Source of the DNA: Flavobacterium sp. GSB-24
GTDB lineage: Bacteria > Bacteroidota > Bacteroidia > Flavobacteriales > Flavobacteriaceae
DNA length: 64,000 bases
NCBI RefSeq assembly: GCF_027924665.1
Contig: NZ_AP027043.1
Span: forward strand, 1,240,001-1,304,000
Reading direction: 5' to 3'
In this document: one piece after another, positions 59,537-64,000 of the stretch
Numbering within the stretch: the stretch's first letter is position 1
Layout: every line of letters starts with the position of its first letter
The notes under the pieces: generated by a model
What the model was told of the DNA's origin: nothing
The model's database searches: none
What the model saw: only the letters and a program-made list of their open reading frames with translations
Program-made: the position numbers and the translations under genes

Positions 59537-61057
59537 TTAGGCTATTACGTTAAGCATTTTCTGTGTTGCAATAATCGCTGCAACGGTTTGATCAGAGTCT
59601 AATCCGCGGGTTTTGAATTCTTTTCCGTTGTTAACCCATGTAATGATGGTTTCGCACAACGCATCAGAACTACTTCCTGGCGGGATTCTTACTGCATAAT
59701 CAATTAATTTTGGGAGCGTTAATTTTTTGCTTTTATAGATTTTGGATAAAGCATTCATAAAAGCATCAAACTGACCGTCTCCCTGTGCATTTTCTTCGAT
59801 GATTTCCTCGCCAAATTTTAAACACAAAGTGGTCGATGGACGCATTCCCTTTGAGTGTACTAATATATAGGACTCAATTTTTATTTTTTCTTCGTAAGTA
59901 TGACTGTCCAAAACATCTGAAATAATGTATGGAAGGTCTTCCTTAGTTACAGTTTCTTTTTTGTCGCCCAATTCGATAATTCTTTGGGTAACCAATTTTA
60001 GATCTTCATTGTTTAGTTTTAAACCTAATTCCTGAAGATTTTTTTCGATATTGGCTTTTCCAGAAGTTTTTCCGAGAGCATATTTTCTTTTTCTTCCAAA
60101 ACGTTCTGGAAGTAAATCATTAAAATATAAATTGTTTTTATTGTCTCCATCGGCGTGTATTCCAGCTGTTTGTGTAAAAACATTATCGCCGACAATTGGC
60201 TTATTGGCAGGAATTCTATAACCTGTAAAAGTTTCCACTAATTTACTGACCGTATATAAAGATGTCTCTTTAATATTAATGCTTACTTCTGGCAGATAAT
60301 CGTTTATAACAGCAACAGTACTTTCAAGGGGTGCGTTTCCAGCACGTTCTCCCATTCCGTTTACCGTAACGTGAAGTCCGTTTACTCCAGCTTTTATGGC
60401 TTCCATAACATTAGCGATACTTAAATCGTAGTCGTTATGAGCATGAAAATCAAAATGAATTTGAGGATATTTTGCTCTAATTTTCGAAATAAATTCAAAA
60501 GTCAAAGACGGAATTAAAACACCTAAAGTATCGGGAAGTAAAATTCTTTTTACGGGCTGCGTGGATAGAAAATCCAGGAATTGAAAAACATAATCAGGAG
60601 AATTTCGCATTCCGTTGCTCCAGTCTTCCAGATAAACATTCGTTTCAATATTGTTTTCTTTAGCTAAAGCTATGATTTGAGCGATTTCAGAAAAATGCTG
60701 TTCTGGTGTCTTTTTTAATTGATGTGTTAAGTGGTTCATTGAACCTTTTGTTAACAAATTCTGCACTTTAGCGCCGGCTTTTTTCATCCAATCAATTGAA
60801 ACACCTCCGTCAACAAATGAAAGCACTTCGATTCTGTCAATATAACCGCGTTCTTCAGCCCACGAAGTAATGCCTTTTACGGCTTGAAATTCTCCTTCGC
60901 TCACGCGCGCCGAAGCAATTTCGATTCTATCAATATTTAGTTCTTCCAGCAATAATTGCGCAATGGTTAGTTTTTCTGCAGCAGAAAAAGATACTCCTGA
61001 GGTCTGTTCACCATCACGAAGCGTCGTATCCATTATTTCAATTTTTCTTTTTTCCAT
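59537..61057 (-). CDS. 2-isopropylmalate synthase-like / citramalate synthase-like enzyme
   Basis: 506 residues. The DRE-TIM metallolyase domain is clear: DTTLRDGEQTSGVSF, FHAHNDYDLSIANVMEAIKAGVNGLHVTVNGMGERAGNAPLE (metal and substrate residues). The C-terminal regulatory (LeuA dimer) domain is present (VLDSHTYEEKIKIESYILVHSKGMRP). The neighbours leuC, leuD and leuB make leucine synthesis likely, but members of this branch can also be citramalate synthases; the sequence alone does not settle it. It starts 239 bases downstream of leuD. Confidence 0.85.
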   Translation of the reverse strand: MEKRKIEIMDTTLRDGEQTSGVSFSAAEKLTIAQLLLEELNIDRIEIASARVSEGEFQAVKGITSWAEERGYIDRIEVLSFVDGGVSIDWMKKAGAKVQNLLTKGSMNHLTHQLKKTPEQHFSEIAQIIALAKENNIETNVYLEDWSNGMRNSPDYVFQFLDFLSTQPVKRILLPDTLGVLIPSLTFEFISKIRAKYPQIHFDFHAHNDYDLSIANVMEAIKAGVNGLHVTVNGMGERAGNAPLESTVAVINDYLPEVSINIKETSLYTVSKLVETFTGYRIPANKPIVGDNVFTQTAGIHADGDNKNNLYFNDLLPERFGRKRKYALGKTSGKANIEKNLQELGLKLNNEDLKLVTQRIIELGDKKETVTKEDLPYIISDVLDSHTYEEKIKIESYILVHSKGMRPSTTLCLKFGEEIIEENAQGDGQFDAFMNALSKIYKSKKLTLPKLIDYAVRIPPGSSSDALCETIITWVNNGKEFKTRGLDSDQTVAAIIATQKMLNVIA

Positions 61058-61296
61058 ATTGATGTTTCTAACGGGTCGAATATTATTAATATCCTATTTA
61101 ATTTTGTCGCTGATTTTACGGATTCGCTTTACGAAGACGCTGATAAAACGGATTTTTTTATATTGAATAGAATAAAATCCGTGGCAATCCGCGCTTTTGC
61201 GAAAGGAAATCAGTTTCATCCGCGTCCTATTATTCTAGAAAGACCCGACTGGTCTTTGAAACCTGTCGGGTCTAATATCCTGAATGAGATTTCTAT
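61058..61296. repeat. Repeat-rich gap within the leu operon with hairpin
   Basis: A hairpin AGACCCGAC (61241-61249) with GTCGGGTCT (61265-61273) extends inward through GGT/ACC after a mismatch. The rest (CGCTGATAAAACGG, AATCCGTGGCAATCCGCG) resembles known interspersed repeats of flavobacteria. No coding sequence. Confidence 0.55.
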
Positions 61297-61893
61297 TTAG
61301 TAAGGAAGTTTATCAGCGAAAGCTTTAATATCTTCTTTCATATCTTGTAAATAATCAATGTCATCAAAGCCATTAATCATATTGTTCTTTTTGTAACCGT
61401 TAATAGCAAAAGATTCTTGCTGACCAGTTGACAATAAAGTAATAGTCTGTTCTGGAAGATTGATTTCTAATTCTGTTTTAGGATCAGCTTCAATCGCTTT
61501 GAAGATATTTTCCAAAAACTCGGGACTGATTTGTACTGGTAAAACACCAATATTTAAACAGTTTCCTTTGAAGATGTCAGCAAAGAAACTAGAAACTACA
61601 GCTCTAAATCCGTAATCGTAAACTGCCCAAGCAGCATGCTCTCTAGAAGATCCTGAACCGAAGTTTTTTCCTCCCACAAGGATTTTTCCAGAGTAAGTTG
61701 AATCATTTAAAACGAAATCTGCTTTTGGAGTATCGTCTCCGTTGTATCTCCAGTCTCTAAAAAGATTGTCTCCAAAACCTTCACGTTTTGTAGCTTTTAA
61801 GAAACGAGCTGGAATAATTTGATCTGTATCAACGTTCTCAATTGGCAGTGGCACTGCACTGCTGGTAAGTATATTAAATTTATCGTATGCCAT
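61297..61893 (-). CDS. leuD: 3-isopropylmalate dehydratase, small subunit
   Basis: 198 residues. LENVDTDQIIPARFLK at the N-terminus and GGKNFGSGSSREHAAWAVYDYGFRAVVSSFFADIFKGNC are diagnostic of the swivel domain of LeuD. It works with the large subunit LeuC, encoded 170 bases upstream, to isomerise isopropylmalate. Confidence 0.95.
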   Translation of the reverse strand: MAYDKFNILTSSAVPLPIENVDTDQIIPARFLKATKREGFGDNLFRDWRYNGDDTPKADFVLNDSTYSGKILVGGKNFGSGSSREHAAWAVYDYGFRAVVSSFFADIFKGNCLNIGVLPVQISPEFLENIFKAIEADPKTELEINLPEQTITLLSTGQQESFAINGYKKNNMINGFDDIDYLQDMKEDIKAFADKLPY

Positions 61894-61905
61894 TTTTGTT
61901 TTTGC

Positions 61906-62057
61906 TTTAGGCTGTTTTCTGCTTTAGGCTATAAGCTGTATGCTTTAAGCTTTTTGCACAGCGTTTATTTTTTATTTGCTTTAGGCTATAAGCTTTAAGC
62001 TGTAGGCCTTTTTTAAATTCTGTTAGAAGCTTAAAGCCTAATGCTTAAAGCTTACAG
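61906..62057. repeat. GCTTTAAGC / GCTTTAGGCT repeat block
   Basis: Five or more units such as GCTTTAGGCTATAAGC and GCTTTAAGCTG in both orientations lie in the leuD-leuC gap. The same family is present at 9073-9148. Confidence 0.65.
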
Positions 62058-62063
62058 CGGGAA

Positions 62064-63458
62064 TTAAAATAACTCTCTCGGATCTGTTAGTTTTCCTGTA
62101 ACCGCAGCTGCAGCAGCCATAATTGGACTTGCAAGAAGTGTTCTTGATCCAGGACCTTGACGGCCTTCAAAGTTTCTGTTTGAAGTACTCACTGCATATT
62201 TCCCAGCAGGAACTTTGTCATCGTTCATTGCTAGACAAGCAGAACAACCCGGCTGACGTAATACGAAACCAGCTTCTGTCAAAATATCCAAAATACCTTC
62301 TTCTTTAATCTGCGCTTCAACAACGTGAGAACCCGGAACTAACCAAGCGGTAACATTATCTGCTTTTTTTCTTCCTTTTACAATTTCTGCGAAAGCTCTA
62401 AAATCTTCAATACGTCCGTTTGTACAACTTCCTAAGAAAACATAATCAATTGGTTTTCCAATCATCACATCATCTTCGTGGAAGCCCATGTAGGCTAAAG
62501 ATTTTTTATACGTTTCCTCACCGCCTTCAACTTGGTTGGCATTCGGAATATGTTTTGTAATACCAATTCCCATTCCTGGGTTTGTACCGTAAGTAATCAT
62601 TGGTTCGATATCTTCCGCTTTAATGTTTAATTCAGCATCAAACACGGCATCAGCATCCGTTTTAAGAGTTTTCCAATATTCAACAGCTTTTGTCCAAGCT
62701 TCACCTTTAGGAGCATATAATCTTCCTTCAAGGAAATCGAAAGTAGTTTGGTCAGGAGCGATCATTCCGCCGCGAGCACCCATTTCGATACTTAAGTTAC
62801 AAACAGTCATACGACCTTCCATAGTCATGTTTTCAAAAACATCACCAGCATATTCAACAAAATATCCTGTTCCTCCGGAAGTAGTTAATTGAGCGATAAT
62901 ATAAAGTGCAACGTCTTTTGGACCAACACCTTTGCTTAATTGACCGTTTACGTTGATACGCATTTTCTTTGGTTTAGGCTGCATAATACATTGAGTAGAA
63001 AGCACCATTTCAACCTCAGAAGTTCCGATACCAAAAGCAATAGCTCCAAAAGCACCGTGAGTAGACGTATGTGAATCCCCGCATACAATAGTAGCACCTG
63101 GCAAAGTAATTCCGTTTTCAGGACCAACTACGTGTACAATTCCATTTTTTTGATGACCTAATCCCCAGTGAGAAATTCCGTATTCGATTGCATTGTCTTC
63201 AAGAGCTTTAAGCTGATTAGCAGAAAGCGGATCCTGAACTGGTAAATGTTGGTTTATGGTTGGTGTATTGTGATCTGCAGTTGCAAAAGTACGTTCTGGA
63301 TATAGTACGTTAACGCCTCTTGATTTTAATCCTAAAAAAGCAACAGGACTCGTAACTTCGTGAATGAAATGGCGGTCAATAAAAAACACATCTGGTCCAT
63401 CTTCAATTTTACGCACTACATGTGAATCCCATACTTTGTCAAATAATGTCTTACTCAT
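62064..63458 (-). CDS. leuC: 3-isopropylmalate dehydratase, large subunit
   Basis: 464 residues of the aconitase family. The [4Fe-4S] cluster Cys are visible as [14 protein letters not shown] (first Cys) and GCSACLAMN (two Cys near the C-terminus). [32 protein letters not shown] is the usual substrate-site segment. First gene of the leu operon with a good promoter upstream. Confidence 0.95.
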   Translation of the reverse strand: MSKTLFDKVWDSHVVRKIEDGPDVFFIDRHFIHEVTSPVAFLGLKSRGVNVLYPERTFATADHNTPTINQHLPVQDPLSANQLKALEDNAIEYGISHWGLGHQKNGIVHVVGPENGITLPGATIVCGDSHTSTHGAFGAIAFGIGTSEVEMVLSTQCIMQPKPKKMRINVNGQLSKGVGPKDVALYIIAQLTTSGGTGYFVEYAGDVFENMTMEGRMTVCNLSIEMGARGGMIAPDQTTFDFLEGRLYAPKGEAWTKAVEYWKTLKTDADAVFDAELNIKAEDIEPMITYGTNPGMGIGITKHIPNANQVEGGEETYKKSLAYMGFHEDDVMIGKPIDYVFLGSCTNGRIEDFRAFAEIVKGRKKADNVTAWLVPGSHVVEAQIKEEGILDILTEAGFVLRQPGCSACLAMNDDKVPAGKYAVSTSNRNFEGRQGPGSRTLLASPIMAAAAAVTGKLTDPRELF

Positions 63459-63522
63459 TTTTATTTTTTTTAATTGTAATTTCTATAACCACAGCAATCT
63501 CCTGTTCATTATAATAGCAAAA

Positions 63523-63552
63523 CAAAAGTAAAAAAAGATAGAAAAGCGTCAA
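63523..63552 (-). promoter_or_regulatory. Promoter of the leu operon
   Basis: On the minus strand, TTG (63550-63552), 19 bases, TACTTTTG (63523-63530), matching the Bacteroidota consensus well. The transcript would begin near 63516, about 58 bases before the leuC ATG. No leucine-rich leader peptide or T-box was seen. Confidence 0.7.
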
Positions 63553-63558
63553 TTTCAA

Positions 63559-64000
63559 TATTTCATTATATACGATACCCAAATTAAATTACAAATTGCG
63601 AAACTGCTTTTATGCATTAAAATTTGAAAGAAAAATGATAAAGAAATTGATTTTGATTTTCTTTTTCGGCTTTAATTTTCCTTGTTTGTTTTTTGTTTTA
63701 ATAGTTTGCAAATTTATCTCAAAATCGCTATAAAATATAAGGATTTAATTAAAAAAATCTAACAAAATGAATAAAAATAGTAATAATTGTTAGTTTTGAT
63801 TTCTGTGTGCAAGCCATGCTTTTGCGGTTTTTTAAAGCTTTTAAAGGAGTTTAATTGACATTATTTAGATTCAATAAAGTATCAAAATACTACGACATCC
63901 AAGAAGTATATTTTTATAAAATTTTATGTTTTTTTTAGTCAAAAAGGGAATTTTTGCTGCTAATAATTTTGAAAATTAGTTCAATGAATTTTTAAATTCG
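63559..64000. other. Gene-free stretch at the right edge
   Basis: About 440 bases without a supported gene. AT-rich with long A/T runs; no RNA gene or terminator recognised. It may hold the promoter or end of a gene beyond the window. Confidence 0.6.

Noticed and set aside
63559..64000. Leader peptide or T-box for the leu operon
   Set aside because: No leucine-rich short frame, T-box sequence or strong hairpin was seen between the promoter and leuC, or upstream of it.

Overview
The window looks like a chromosomal segment of a Flavobacterium-type member of the Bacteroidota. The reasons are the low GC content, promoters of the TTG-N19-TAnnTTTG type, short lipoproteins, A-rich rather than Shine-Dalgarno ribosome sites, intergenic repeats such as tandem GGAATTT, and gene content such as DUF3050, a TPR-HTH regulator and a GG-leader peptide export cluster. 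There is no phage, plasmid or IS element, no CRISPR array and no rRNA. One tRNA (Ser, GGA anticodon) is present.

Layout. 1-5.1 kb: 5' part of sucA (2-oxoglutarate dehydrogenase E1), an outer-membrane-type protein, two unknown proteins and a polyprenyl diphosphate synthase. 5.2-13.9 kb: a YceI protein, a TetR regulator and a TolC/adaptor/RND efflux operon, then a TetA-like MFS exporter; three identical-geometry 28-bp palindromes mark the probable TetR operators. 13.9-22.1 kb: a surface or signalling locus on the minus strand (lipoprotein, PKD protein, TPR-CHAT protease, retropepsin-like protease), divergent from an ECF sigma factor and a TPR membrane protein; repeated GGGTAACAA boxes probably mark the sigma-factor promoters. 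22.2-29.4 kb: S41 protease, TatD nuclease, acyltransferase, asparaginase, MFS exporter and LysR regulator. 29.5-33.3 kb: tRNA-Ser followed by an AT-rich accessory stretch with a wHTH-PIN-like-2TM protein, an XRE regulator and two small unknowns. 33.5-39.7 kb: a seven-gene polyamine-like operon (AdoMet decarboxylase, DUF4178, small TM protein, DUF350, membrane spermidine-synthase-like protein, Tat-exported flavin oxidase, membrane protein). 39.7-45.2 kb: assorted metabolic genes on the minus strand. 45.4-54.6 kb: the most unusual region, a peptide secretion locus. 54.6-58.2 kb: housekeeping genes (TrmN6, RimM, S16, RNA-binding protein). 58.3-63.5 kb: leucine operon leuC-leuD-leuA2-leuB.

Peptide locus. 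A TPR-HTH regulator converges on four tandem 48-52 codon genes that fall below usual gene-calling cutoffs. Their products share a double-glycine leader and an identical Gly/Asn-rich tail (KGTGGNGNG). Divergent from them are a VKOR-thioredoxin protein with a degenerate C39-like N-terminus, three short Cys-containing GG-leader-type peptides with even Cys counts (4, 2 and 6), a C39-peptidase ABC exporter and an HlyD-type adaptor. I infer that the exporter cleaves the leaders and exports the peptides and that the VKOR-thioredoxin protein oxidises the Cys-rich ones. What the cysteine-free tandem peptides do is open.

Limits: everything comes from reading the sequence and from family knowledge; no search, folding or expression data were available. 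Several start codons were moved from the longest possible reading frame to a downstream ATG, and the reason is given in each entry.
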